From assembly GCA_034406715.1 (NCBI GenBank), contig CP137879.1, positions 310,001 through 374,000 on the forward strand: a stretch of 64,000 nt of DNA, given 5' to 3'. Shown here piece after piece: positions 34,834 to 46,447 of the stretch. Each line of letters opens with the position of its first letter. The first letter of the stretch is position 1. The translations under genes and the position numbers were made by a program. The notes below the pieces were generated by a model. The model had not been told where the DNA came from. It did no database searches and was given only the letters and a program-made list of their open reading frames with translations. This DNA comes from Rhodotorula mucilaginosa. Its lineage: Eukaryota; Basidiomycota; Microbotryomycetes; Sporidiobolales; Sporidiobolaceae.

Positions 34834-37268
34834 ATGCCTGGAGCGCAAGATCGATTCAGCTCCATCTGTCCCGTTTCCTACGTAAGCCTCGGCCGCCGCC
34901 TTCTCGCTGTGCAGCGACCAGCAGAATATCTGATTGCTGATACGTCCCGGACTCGCTTCTTTCTGCGCAGAGCGACTACTGTTCGGCACCGTGGCAGTAC
35001 CAAGGCAAAGTCTGCTGTGGGATCTGTCCCTCGCCGGCTGTAAGCCTCCCTCGCCGAGGACGACGCTTCATATCCAGGATTGCTCACAAACTCAAAAACC
35101 CCGCTTCGTAGATCGCTTCGTATGGGACTGTCGCGGGTTTGATCGTCGGCAGCTTCTTCAACATGCTTATCGTCCTCTTCCAGCCCGACGAATCCGCCGC
35201 CTTCAGTACGTACATATGACAACGCCCTGTTCGAAAGCAAGCATGAGGGCAAAGCTGACTGTGTTGGGTTATCTCCAGTTGGTGGACAGCTCACGATCGC
35301 GCACATGTACCTGATTGGTTCGTCTTCTTTTTGTGGTCAGGGCCTCCGTGAACTGTGCGCATTACCTACTGACCAGTCTCGCACGGTCGCAATCCCCCAG
35401 CTGTATTCATCCGCAATATCATGGGTTCCGCTTCGGAGGGGACGAATGGGATGCAAAAGTGGCATGCCGAGTGCGTCGTGCTTTGGCACTCGCGGCGACC
35501 GCAAGTTGAGAAAGCGGCACCTGACCCCACGTCCGAATCGTGCACAGATTCGCTTTCCTGCTCGGCGCGTCCATCACAGGGGTCGTTTTGCCTGCTGTCC
35601 TCTCGGACACACACCACATCCACGTGAGCCCCCTACTCGCGCTTTCTTCTCACCCACGGGCACGGAATCGCGACATTGACAATCCATACTTGCCTTGTAG
35701 GGTTTCTCAAGTCACGAGGGACTGCTCGACTCCCTCCGCAGGCGAGACAATGAAGCTCGAACCCTGCAGCGCGACAACGCTCCTCATTCCCGCGGCGTCG
35801 GATCGGCTCCAACACGAACGCAAACAAACACCAGCGTTCCTGGTTCCGAGTCGCATCTGCCGCGTCGCTTCGCACCTAAGATCCGGCACGCAGTCCAGCA
35901 GACGAGGAAAGGGCTAGGAGGTAACCAGGCGGTGATCATTTTCGCCGCCTTTGCCGCGAGCGAACTGCTTTGGTGAAATCCCTCCTCCTTCCAGCGTCTA
36001 CAGGTGTTGTACTGATCCGAGAACTTGACTCTCGATAGGTTCATCGCCTATGGGGTGACAGTCTGGTGGGGCACGCAGACCACGTTCTGGCAATCTCAGT
36101 GCGACGAGATGGTTGGAGGTGGGCTCATTCAAGGCGTCAGCGTCACGTTCGTGTCGCTTTCGTTCCTCTTCACGCTGCTTCTCATCATCCCGGTCTTCTT
36201 TCCCACGTGAGTCGATGCCTTATATCTCAAGGAAGCAGCCTATTCGCCGCAGCCTTTTCGCTAGACGACATGTCGGACGCGCTCTCGTAGACTGACACGG
36301 AGGGAGACCTTTCATGTCGCGCAGTGGGCGATACAAATCGGCTGCGCATTTCATCGTGCTCCTCTTGTCGCACCGTGTTGTTCGTTACCATCCGTCTGTC
36401 GCGGCCTTTCGTCTTGCTCGGCAGCGGGCGCACGCACGAGTCGGCCTCCCGCCTGCCCCTGATCCGCGGCCTATCGATACCGATACGATACTCGGCACGA
36501 CATTGGAACAGGCAGAGGCAAGGGTGAGGATCTCCCTCTCGGTCTTCGTTTGGTCGCTGTGGTTCGTCTCGGTCATGATTGTCCTCTTTTCCGCCCTCGA
36601 CAACTTTCTCCTCGTCGGTACCTCGACGAGTGCCGCTTGGCCCTACGCGGCGATCCAAAATTTCGTGAGTCTTCCACCTGCGGACAGTGTACCTGACCTT
36701 GGACTCGGGGGATGAGCGCGTGTTCCTGACCCCCCTCGCCTGAAATTGCGACGCCTCACAGATGTTTGGCTTCTTCCCGCTCGCAAAGTTCTTTCTCAAG
36801 CCCGTCCGAGAACATTTGCGACAATCGCGCAAAGCTCGAAAGGCCGCTATGGCCAATGCTGCGACAGTCGATACGCGGGGAAGACAGTTAGACTCCGAAG
36901 CGGAAGCACGGACGCCACCAGTTCAACTCCGCCGCAGCCGGAGCGAATCGAGACCGCGCTCACGTGCCAGTTCTCGTACTGCGGATGGCACGGCTGTTCT
37001 AGATCCGTCACGAGCGCTACTGATGGAGACTTTCTCACCCCCGAATCAACGGACGCGTGCTCCAACCGATGGATCATCCGCAGATTCGGACTTCTCGAGT
37101 CACAGTCCACCCGGACCGCGCGGCGGTCGGCGTGGATCGCGTCCACTCTCACGACCCGGCTCGCAACACGGGTCGACGAGCCCTGGACACCATTCGTCGG
37201 ACGACGAGGACGAGATCGCTCACCGTCGACTGATTCAGCGCCGGCGACGCGAGAGACGGATCTTATAG
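34834..37268 (+). CDS. Multi-pass membrane protein with Cys-rich extracellular start (orphan)
   Basis: About eight exons are read. The first junction gives SY|SDYCSAPWQYQ followed by GKVCCGICPSPA, a small cysteine-rich segment before the first helix (SYGTVAGLIVGSFFNMLIVL). Further helices include FAFLLGASITGVVLPAVL, AVIIFAAFAASELLWFIAYG, VTFVSLSFLFTLLLIIPVFF, VFVWSLWFVSVMIVLFSALD and AAIQNFMFGFFPLAKFFL. A long basic Ser/Arg-rich cytosolic tail ends RRRRERRIL. The cysteine pattern recalls uncharacterised fungal integral membrane or receptor-like proteins; I cannot name the family. The exon around 35320-35520 is unresolved because two frames fit. Confidence 0.65.
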
Positions 37269-37593
37269 GCAGACTTCCCGTCTGCAGAAAGCGCACTCTA
37301 TCGTAGAGAGTCCATCGAACGCAAGGGTCGGGGCGAATGACGACCACTGTAGCTTTATGAACGTTGTGACGCGTGGAATGTGAAGGGAAAGAGCTTACGT
37401 CCAATACAGAATTGCCCCAGGAGCTTTTCGCTGCAGGCTATCCGGTTCCGTTCTCGTCAGTTCCACAGAACGATACGAGAGTGCATGGAGGTCTATAACA
37501 AGAGATAGTCAAATGCTACAGAAGACAAGCGGATGGTTACAGACAACAGCAGAACTTCTTTCGCCCCCCCTCTCTCCCTTCTGTACAAACAGC
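37269..37593. other. Convergent 3' region, no gene supported
   Basis: This lies between the membrane-protein gene and the cyclin gene, which converge. It holds the 3' UTRs only. Confidence 0.5.
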
Positions 37594-40500
37594 TCAGTCT
37601 TCGTCCATGGCGTCGCCGTAGCCGCTCCGATCCGTCGAGCCGTACTCTTCGTCGCTGCTCTGTCCGCTACTCCCCACCGTGCGAGTCGTGCTCGGCGTCC
37701 CGGGCGTGATCGTGCTCGACGAGAAGCTGCTGCTGGTGCTCGGATGGGAGCGAATGCTCTGCGGTCGCTGCGGCGAAGGTCGTGTTGCGCTCGAGGAATG
37801 AATCGCAGAGGCAGAGCCGCTCCCCGAACCGGTCGCGAACGGTCGAACCGAAGGCGTGTCCTGCGAGTCTGGTTCGCTCGACCACGGCGCGGACGACATC
37901 TTGGACGTGTGCGCGAGATGGGCGGGGTACGGATGCGAGTGCGAAATGGTCGAGGACGCGGATGAGCTAGGACGAGATGACGACGAGGACGAGGAGCTGG
38001 GGTCTACTTGTCCCGTCGCTTGGGCGATGGCGGCATTCATTCCCGACCGAGTCAACGGCGGAGTCTCGACGCGCGTGCTCGGCGCATTCGAGACCGGTAT
38101 CGGTTGCGGAGACGGGACCGGCGGCGGTACCGCCGGCACGCGAGGCGTCGGCTTATTGCTCGACGAACGGGACGACGAAGCCGACGCAGACGCAGTCGCA
38201 GCTGCTGCCGGATTCGAGGTCCCGTTACGGCCGACCCAGTACAGGATCAACTGATCGGCGTAGCGCTGCAGTTCGTCGACTGGGATCTTGAGCCGAAAGT
38301 CGTTCAGGAGGAGGAATTGCAACTCGAGCTGGTTCAATTCGTGCAGCGGGAGTCCGCCGACCTGAGGAACGCGAGACAGACAGAGGTCAGCAAATGCCAG
38401 AGTTGCCCTCGAGAGATGGGAAGTCGCGGCTCACTTTGGCATAGCGCGAGTTGGTGTAGAACACGTCCGAGAAGAACTTGCTCGCGACGGTTACGCCGGC
38501 GATGACCAACCGATGAACATTGAAGCTATCGATCGCGAACAGCTTGTTCATATTCGGACCCTCGGCGGCGGCGGCGGCGGCGGCGGAGGAAGCGTCCTGC
38601 TCAGCTTGCGGCTGATCTTTGGGCAAGCCGAGTCTCTGCGCCTCGAGTCCGATCCTCGCCATCCGGTCGAAGTAGACCAACAGCGCGAGAAACACCTCGT
38701 TCGTCGTCGGGCAGTACTTGAGGATCCGTTGCAGGTACGCCTCGATCGAGATGGACGGGACGTTCCGAGCGTGGAAGCAGAGGGTCGCGTTCGGGGAGGA
38801 GAAGGCGACGGCCGAGGCGGTCAGGAGGGAGGACATGGGCGTCTCGTTCTGGACGGTGGTGCTGGGCGACGAGCCAGTCGGGGTGGTAGAAGTTCCGGGT
38901 GGAGTCGCCGCCGCCAGCGGGGGACGCGGCACGGCCGGGCCCGTCGCCGAACTCGAAGGAGTCGGCGCCGTACCGGGTCTCGACGATCCCGGCAAGTTTG
39001 AACCCGCGCTGCTCGCCGGTGGAGGCGGCGCTCCGCCGATCCCATTCGATGACCCGCCACCGCTGTTACCGCTCATACCGCCCGCCCGCCGAGTCGCCAG
39101 AGGAATGGTCCCGTCGTCGTTCCTCTTGTTGCGCAAGAAACTGCTTCCCCTGCGCCTCGACAGCGGCTGCGGTTGATGCGTCCCACCCAACGAAGGCATG
39201 AATCCTTCGACGCCGGCTCCGGAGGCCGTCTCGCGCAAGAGGTCCATCCCCGGCGTGAGGGGCATCTCGTCTCCTGGTACGCCACCGCCCTCCTCTTCGT
39301 CCGACGAGGTCCCGTTCTCGTCGCGCGAGGAGTGCTCGAGCGCATTGTCGAGTATGCCGGGACCACCCGAACCGCCAGAGAACCGCCTGCGATGTCGCGG
39401 CGTGATGGGAGAGTTGAGCGGAGCTGCATCGAATCGACCTTTGCGCCAATCCGATTCGGCCTGACTCGCATCCGCGGATCGCATCTCTGTATCCCCCCCT
39501 TGTCCCTGCGAGCGCGCGACAGTTGCTGCTGCTTCCGGCGTCGTCGCTTCCGCTGCTATCGAGTTGGATGGACCTGCTCCTCCTCCTCCTCCACCAGCAG
39601 CCGCCGCGACCCTCGCGTTCCGCTCATCGTTGGCGTGCGCAATCTGCTCCAACAGCGCCGCCAACAGTCGCAACAAGTTGGAAGAAGGGTACGAGACGAT
39701 GTCGACGTGGTGAGCTGACGATGACCGAGTCGCCGCGTCTCCATCTCCATCGCCGCCAGCTGGAGGATCGCCATCTTGTCCATACTGATGAGGTCGATCA
39801 TCATCATCTCCGTCGTCGCGAGCGGGTGCAGATCGAGCAGGAGTCGCCGCCACCACCGCTGCTGCGTCGCTCATATGCCGATATTGATCCCCACTCTGCT
39901 CCGACGCCTTTTGGTCCTGTTGCCGGCCTCCATCGTCTTCGTCGTCGTCTTCGTCCGCCGCCACACCGACAGCATGGGAACTGCTTCCCAACCTCGCCAT
40001 CTTTCGCCTCCCTCCCTTTCCGCCACCGCCACCGCAATTGGCTGCATCCCCATCCCCTTCCGCCGCCGAAGAAATCGCAGTACCGACTCGTCCTGACCCC
40101 GCCCCGGCCGCTGCCGATGGGGTCGTCACCGTGGTCGTCGAAGAGCCGCTAGTCGAGAGGACCGAGGCTCGTCTCGTCTTGCCCTGATGCTGATGCTGAT
40201 GCTGATGCGGCCGCGGCGGAGCCGGCACCACATCCTCCATTCTCTCGCCCCTCTGTCGGGACATCCCGTCCCGACCACGATCTCCCTCTTCCTCCTCCTC
40301 GTCGTCGTCGTCGTCACTCTCCCTCACAGAGAGGTTCGAAATATCCATCGAGGCCGTCGTATCTTCTTCTTCTCCTCCTCCTCCTCCATCATGATCACCA
40401 ACCTCGCCCGCGTCCCGACCTCGACATGATCCGGCGCTTCCGTCGCTGCTGACGGTCGTCGCCAAACTCGTAAAAGACGAAGACGAACCGCCGTTCCCAC

Positions 40501-41128
40501 CACCACCGGCACCACCACCGGCACTCGACGTCGCATCCGATTTAGTACTGCTCCTTCCGCTGCTACTCGAAGCAGAGGCACTGTGACTTGCTGCGGGAAT
40601 CGCCTCGTGGTGGTGGTGGTGCCCGTTGCTGCTTGCGAGGACGTTGTCGTCGGCGGCGGCGGCGGTCGAGACGGAGTTCATGGCGTCTTCGACTGCTGGT
40701 CTTGTCGCGTTGCTCGAATCGGAACCGGTAGCGAAAGCCGGGTGATGTCGGGAAGAGGATGGAGAACCGGGCAGAGCGGGAGAGGAGGAGGAGGAGGAGG
40801 AGGAAGGAGACGAGTCTAACGCGACCGGAGGAGGAGGAGGAGCTCTTTGTCGATGATGATGCTCGAACGAGGACGATGGTTGAGTTGAAGGTGGAGATGA
40901 GCGCTGCTGGGCGCGGCTCGGATCCGCCGCTGTCGTAGCCCGGTACGTCTCGGCTCTGTATGGCGCGGAGGGTGTCGAGGCGCACGAGGGGCCTGGCTTC
41001 GCGGCAGCAGGAGGAGCAGCAGCAGCGGGAGTGGCTAAAGAGTGAAGACGCTGCTGTTGATGATGATGATGGGAATGACGGAAAGGTGGTGGTGGTGGTG
41101 GAAAAGTCGTCGTGGTCGACGCTGACAT
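37594..41128 (-). CDS. Pho80/Pcl-like cyclin with very long low-complexity N-terminus
   Basis: Two exons, 41128-38435 and 38361-37594, encode about 1150 aa. The cyclin box spans the intron: SIEAYLQRILKYCPTTNEVF, LALLVYFDRMARIGLEAQRL, FAIDSFNVHRLVIAGVTVAS and KFFSDVFYTNSRYAK, joined to VGGLPLHELNQLELQFLLLN. This is the Pho80-type box that partners Pho85 (CDK5-like) kinases in phosphate and nutrient control. About 790 residues before the box are low complexity: Ser, His, Gly, Asp/Glu and Pro runs including an HQ repeat. A ~200-aa Ser-rich tail follows. Yeast Pho80 is only about 290 aa. Confidence 0.85.
40184..40207. repeat. CTGATG hexanucleotide repeat (HQ repeat)
   Basis: Four tandem CTGATG units inside the cyclin coding region encode His-Gln pairs on the minus strand. 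It is a likely length-variable coding microsatellite. Confidence 0.75.
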
Positions 41129-42043
41129 CTGGCGGGACGAGAGATGTCCGGTTGTTCCCTACTTCCGAGCTGCTGCGCCGAGCGTTTGCGTTGTCGCTCC
41201 TAAGCAAGCGGATCGCTTTTCTCCGACTGCTGCAGGTGCGAGAGAGATGCGCGAGTCAGCCAAACCGAGACGGAGGGGGGGGGGGATATGGAGGGGCTGG
41301 TGATTGGTAGAGAGTCGATGGCACGCAGGCTCGGCGGGCGGTACAAGAATGGCCACGTCACGCAGTGCACACCCTGCTCAAGCAGCCAGCGATCTTGCTC
41401 GTGCAGCCGGCGAGATGGAGCCGCCAGCAGACTCGGCGGCGAGATGAGCGGGACCGGATTGGCCCCTCGCCCGCCGCGACAAGAGACTGTTGGACCAGGC
41501 AGGGGCACGGAATAGAATGCTGTACTCACCCTCACCGGCTGATCTCACGTCGGAGAGTGTCGGTGCAACTGGGTCGGTCAGACTGCGGGGTGAGCGGATG
41601 TTCCCACTTGACTGCGCGCTGCTGCTGCTACTGTTTGTCGCGGTTGCTGGAGACCGAGACCGAAGCGGATGGCACGCGTTCCCTCGCTCCGAGTGCTCGT
41701 CTCTACGCACGCGGACAGCGTCAGACGCACCCACTTGACGAGCAGCGAAAAGTCGAACGTGCGAGCGACCGTCATTCGCTTTTCTCTCCCTTTCTCGATG
41801 CAGGTGATTGGCTGCCCGGTATAGATGACCTAGTTACACGGTGGAAACCTCTGCATTACCTCTACGGCTACGATCTCGGCTTGTGCAGAGACCTGAATGC
41901 ATGCATTGAGGTCTCGGGGACAGGGGGAAGTTGAGAGCAGCCGGTTTCACGCGGAAGCAAAAGTGAGAGGCTGCACGATCGACGCCGTCTCTAGGCTGCA
42001 CGAGTCCGGAACTTGAGCAGAGGAGCAAGAGGCACGTTTACAC
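41129..42043. promoter_or_regulatory. Divergent promoter region between the cyclin and TRAPPC13 genes
   Basis: About 915 bp without a supported gene. It must include both promoters. Long open frames across it are composition artefacts. Confidence 0.5.
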
Positions 42044-44704
42044 ATGTCGGCTGTGCCGGCCGAGCCGCCGCACCTCGTCCAACTCGAGATCCGGCGCACT
42101 TTTCCCAGCGCCGGCGGCAGCCCCACTCCGACTCCGAGTCCGAGTCCTCCTCACGACGCTCCTCGCTCGCACGCCCAAGCAGGCGACCGTGCAGTGGATC
42201 ATGCTGCGGATGGAAGCCTGACCGGGGCGGGCCACGCTCCGGAACAGCGAGAGCAAGTGCCGCCTCCGCCGCCCAACATCTATCTCGGGTACGAGAGTAG
42301 TCTCTCCGGCAGCACTACTGCGTACGGAAACAGAGAGCTGATCTTCCCCTTTCCTTCACAGTGAAACCTATACCGCCAACGTACATCTCTCTGTCCCAGC
42401 CGACGCGGCCCCTCACGCAGCGCACAAAGTCCACCTCGTCGTCGAAATGCACTCGGGCATCCCTCCCCTCGCTACCCGCACAGCCGGTACACCAACACCA
42501 CCAGCAGCACCTCAAGTACGACAGTACCCGATCTCAACGCACGACTTTGAACGGATCGACCCGTCGTTGCCGCCTTCGCGCGCTCAGGAGATCGTCGTCC
42601 CGCTCGAGTGGGAACTCAAAGAACTCGCAAGTCACGCCGTCGTTTGTCTCGTCTCGTATGGCGTACAAGTCGCCGATCGAGAGACGGGAGAACTCGAGTT
42701 GGTCATGAGAAGTTATCGCAAGGTGAGTTCTCTCTTCAGATGGCGCACAGCACAGTCGTGCTACCGACGCGTTATGGATGCAGAGGAAGCAGAGTTGAAT
42801 AAGAAGAAATGCGATGGTACTTACACCCAGATGTGCCATCCTGATGCGGTGGCTGACATATGCAGATCCTTCGCTTCGACGTCCTGAACCCCCTATCAGT
42901 TCGCACCAAAGCCCACGCGCCCTCGTCCTCCTCGCCCTCAGCTTTCTCCCCCAACACGTTCTACTCTCCCCTCGCGAGGCGGAAACTCTTTCTCGAAGTG
43001 CAAGTTCAGAACCACTGCGATAGTCGGATGACGTTCCGGCGGATGCGGTTCGAACCGGTGCAAGGGTTTCACGTCTCGGATGAAGCGAACCAGGGGTTCG
43101 TGGTCGTCGAACCCACGACGACGAAGGAGGGCGAGTCGGCGGCGGCGCAGCAGCAGCAACGAGTGGGACTCGACTTCTTGCCGCTCGCTACCGGCAGTGT
43201 CCGCCAATTCCTCTACATCTTGACTCGAACTTCTACGACTCGTCTCTCCGGCGGCTCAACCGCCGCCGCCGCTCAACACCAACAACCACAACAAGAGCCG
43301 CTTGGCCGTCTCGACATTGTTTGGCAAACGGAGAGGGGCCAACATGGCCGATTACAGTCTGCTACTCTTGGGAGGAAGTTGCCCCCGCCGCCGCCGGCGC
43401 CGCCACCTCCTCCATCCGGACCGACATTGGGACCAGATCTGCGGCTCGGCGCTACTTCGAAACATGCGACTTCTTCTCCTGTCCTCTCACGGACGGGTTC
43501 CAACGGCGGCGGCGGTACTGCGCCTCCCGGTTTCGGCCCCACCACCCTCGACGGGGTAGAGGAGCGAACCGATGCGAGGGGATTAAAATTCGACGTGACG
43601 GTCGAAGCGATCCTCCCTTCTCCTTCTCCTCCGCTTTGGTCCGATTCCACCACCACCACCATCACGACCGCCGCTTCGCGGGCGACTTTTCTCGTCAATG
43701 AGCCGGTTTCGGTCCGTCTCCGAATTCGAGTCACGCGGGACGATGAACACCATCCCCACCATGATGGTCACCAGGTCCTATCGAGCACGTTCACGACGGA
43801 ACCGCCGCCTGGCGTCGCTACCGGCACAAACGTCGACGCCACAGCCGCGGAGCCGATCCCACCCCCACCGCGAGGACGACGACGGCGACGGGTCCGCGTT
43901 GCGGTACAGCACGTGCAATGGCACGCTTCTCCGATCCGGGATCAGCCTCCGCTCGTCCGGTACAGCAACAACGAGGACGACGACGACAACGACGGGACCA
44001 AGGCTGGCGACGATGCCGGCAGATCTCCTCTCGGCGTCGGACTTGGCCGCTCACGGGAGAGCGTCTCTTCGCACTTTGCGATCCCCGGCGCGATGCCGCC
44101 GAGCAAGGTCGGGACGCAGCAATTATCGCTACCGGGTGTCACGTCGCTGCAACAGCAGCAATCGCTCTTTGCTGCTGCGACGAGGAACAACAATAACAAC
44201 GGCGGCGCTGGCGTCTCCTCCTCCGCCGAATCCGCTTCGACTCCTATCATTGGGGGGACTCACTTTGTCGCAGGCCATCAAGCCACCACCGCCGGCGACG
44301 ACGACCGGAATTATCCTATGATGCACGGTGTCCGATTACCGCTTCCGATTCCGATTCCGATTCCGAATCGACCACCACCGCCCGGACCGGTTCCTTCGGC
44401 CGGAGTGATCCGCCTCGGTCCCGACACTGTTGATGTCGGCTACTTGGACGTACCACTAGATGGGCTCGACGACGACGAGGGAGGATCGGCGGGAGGGAAC
44501 AGGGTCGTCGAGATGCGGTTCGTTCCCCTCGAGAGGGGGTTGGTCCGCTTCGGAGGCGTGCGGATCCTCGTGCTCCCTTCTTCGTCGTCGTCTGTTCCTG
44601 CCGAGGTGGAACCAGCGGCACCGCCGGTCGAGGGCTCTTCGAACGTCGTCGTCGCCGAGACGGTGTGGGAAGCTGGTTCGATCGCAGAGATTTGGTGCCA
44701 GTAG
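42044..44704 (+). CDS. TRAPP complex subunit 13 (DUF974)
   Basis: TRAPPC13 belongs to the TRAPPIII tethering complex that acts on Rab1/Ypt1 at the Golgi and in autophagy. Exons 42044-42288, 42362-42722 and 42866-44704 join in phase, giving about 814 aa. GETYTANVHLSVP, KVHLVVEMHSGIPPL, the LRFDVLNPLSVRTK motif and LFLEVQVQNHCDSRMTF mark DUF974. Ig-like regions later have FLVNEPVSVRLRIRV and ERGLVRFGGVRIL, and the end is EIWCQ. Long low-complexity inserts (Pro, Gln, Asn, Asp) enlarge it beyond the animal proteins of about 420 aa. Confidence 0.85.
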
Positions 44705-44902
44705 TGAGCCGGAGATCATGTATCTATCAAAGAGGGAACCCTATCTCTGCAATAGACTCTTGTATACTTGGTCAGACTATGCATCTTCTCGAGTCTCAAC
44801 GGCGAAGCAGTTCAGTTCCGCGTCGCCGCGCTTTTTTGCCGTCGCTCGCCGCCAAGTCGCTCGCTTTGGCCTGACAACGCGCACACACACGCTCGGAGAG
44901 AA

Positions 44903-46097
44903 ATGGCGACATCACGGAGTGCCGCAGTCGGTCGGATACTCGTCTCTGCGCCTTGCGGGTGCACGGCGCCTGCTCGCGTCCCTCGCGGTGAGTTTTTCAG
45001 CTCATCGTTCGCTCCGTCTGCAGATGCTCCTCGAGGGATCGGGTGACTGACGCCCTGCCATCGGGTTATGCGGACAGCTCGTCTGCAATCGACCGTAGCG
45101 GCGGCATCAGCAGAGCCTACGCCTCGACCTCGCGTCGTCGCCGCCGCTCTCCTCTCGCGCCCTCCGCTCCTCCTCCCGCAGCTGTCCCCGCTCGAGCGAA
45201 CCTACTACGCCTACCAACGTCGGATCCACCGCGCTCTCGCCAAACCGTTCGCAGTCTCGAGCGAGTGGTTCTTCAAAAAGGGGTCCCAGGCCGAAAAGGC
45301 TTTTGCGGCGTTTGATCAGCGCGCGAGCCAGAGTGAGGTCCAGGATGACCCGACGGGGAGGAGGGCGTTCGAGATGGCGACGGAGGAGGTTGAAGGCGCG
45401 CCCGAGTTGGTGGACCGCGAGAGTCAAGCCGATCGGACTGGCGACGTCAAGAGTTTGGAACGGAGGGCCGACAGGACCCTGTACCTCTTGCTCAAGAAGA
45501 AGCGGTCAGACCACGCCTGGCAGTTCCGTGAGTCGCCCTCTCTTGCACTGAAAATCTCCTTCTCTGAGGAGTGACTTGCTCGAGAAAGCTGACCCACGCC
45601 GCCGCGTTTCTTTTTTGCATGGCACACCGAAAACCCGCCTTGATGATGCAGCCCAAGGTGGCGTCGAAGCGGACGAATCCCTCGTCGAAGCTGCCAAGCG
45701 AGAACTGCTCGAAGAGACTGGACCGAACGTCGACGTCTGGCCCGTCGGACGGGTCCCGGCTGGCGCGTTCAGCTACCCGTTCCCGGCTACGCACAAGAAA
45801 AAGTTCCCCGAATTCGATTCAGCGAGGGTACGTCGCCCTGGTATCTCCTACCTTGGAGTGGAGCCCAAACGATCATGTCTTCCGGACTCTCATCAAAGAC
45901 GCTAACATCCGATCCTGTTTGGCGACGGGTCTCCCCGACAGGTCTTTTTCATGCCGATGCGGATGATTCGCGGTCAGGCGGTTCCGAACCAGAAGGAAGG
46001 GATCGTCGACTTTGCGTGGTTGACCAAGGAGGAGATCAAGGACAAGGTCTCGGAAGAGTACTGGCAGGCGGTCGAACCCATCCTGTCTGACCAGTGA
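44903..46097 (+). CDS. MRPL46: Mitochondrial large ribosomal subunit protein mL46 (Nudix-like)
   Basis: mL46 (yeast Mrpl17) is a structural protein of the mitoribosome with a Nudix fold. Exons 44903-44987, 45078-45527, 45652-45827 and 45942-46097 give 288 aa. A mitochondrial presequence (MATSRSAAVGRILVSA) precedes LSPLERTYYAYQRRIHRALA and DRTLYLLLKKK. The third exon carries a Nudix box, with GG, then a Glu, then AAKRELLEETG. The last exon has FFMPMRMIRGQAV and VDFAWLTKEEIKD. Because the box is well kept, a true Nudix hydrolase is a lesser alternative, but the N-terminal half is mL46-specific. Confidence 0.88.
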
Positions 46098-46447
46098 GAG
46101 GGTCCCGCGGGAGGTCTCGGGATAGCGTGGCTCTGTGTAACTCGCATCATTTGCAAACTGTTTTACCAACGTCTATGCATCAGACTTTTTCATCTGTCAG
46201 AGCGTTGATCATAACAAGTCGCGCCTCATCTCTTGTTCAATCACCTCTCGCTCGCTGTATCCGGGAACGCGCTGCTCCGCTGCCAGATTAGAGCAGAGGC
46301 CTCTACGATCAATCTCGCCTCGCCGTGACCCCGCGGGCCCTTATCGCTCGAGAACGGGTGCCATCGCGCCTAAGGTGGGGGTCTCTCTTGACGACAGAGC
46401 TCTACCATAGATAGGACTGCGGGGTTGCTGTACGACAGGCAAGAAGA
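46098..46447. other. Spacer between MRPL46 and TSC1
   Basis: This holds the 3' UTR of mL46 and the TSC1 promoter, both on plus. No gene is seen. Confidence 0.5.

Noticed and set aside
45652-45827. Free Nudix hydrolase
   Set aside because: The N-terminal half (SPLERTYYAYQRRIH, mitochondrial presequence) and the C-terminal layout are those of mitochondrial ribosomal protein mL46.
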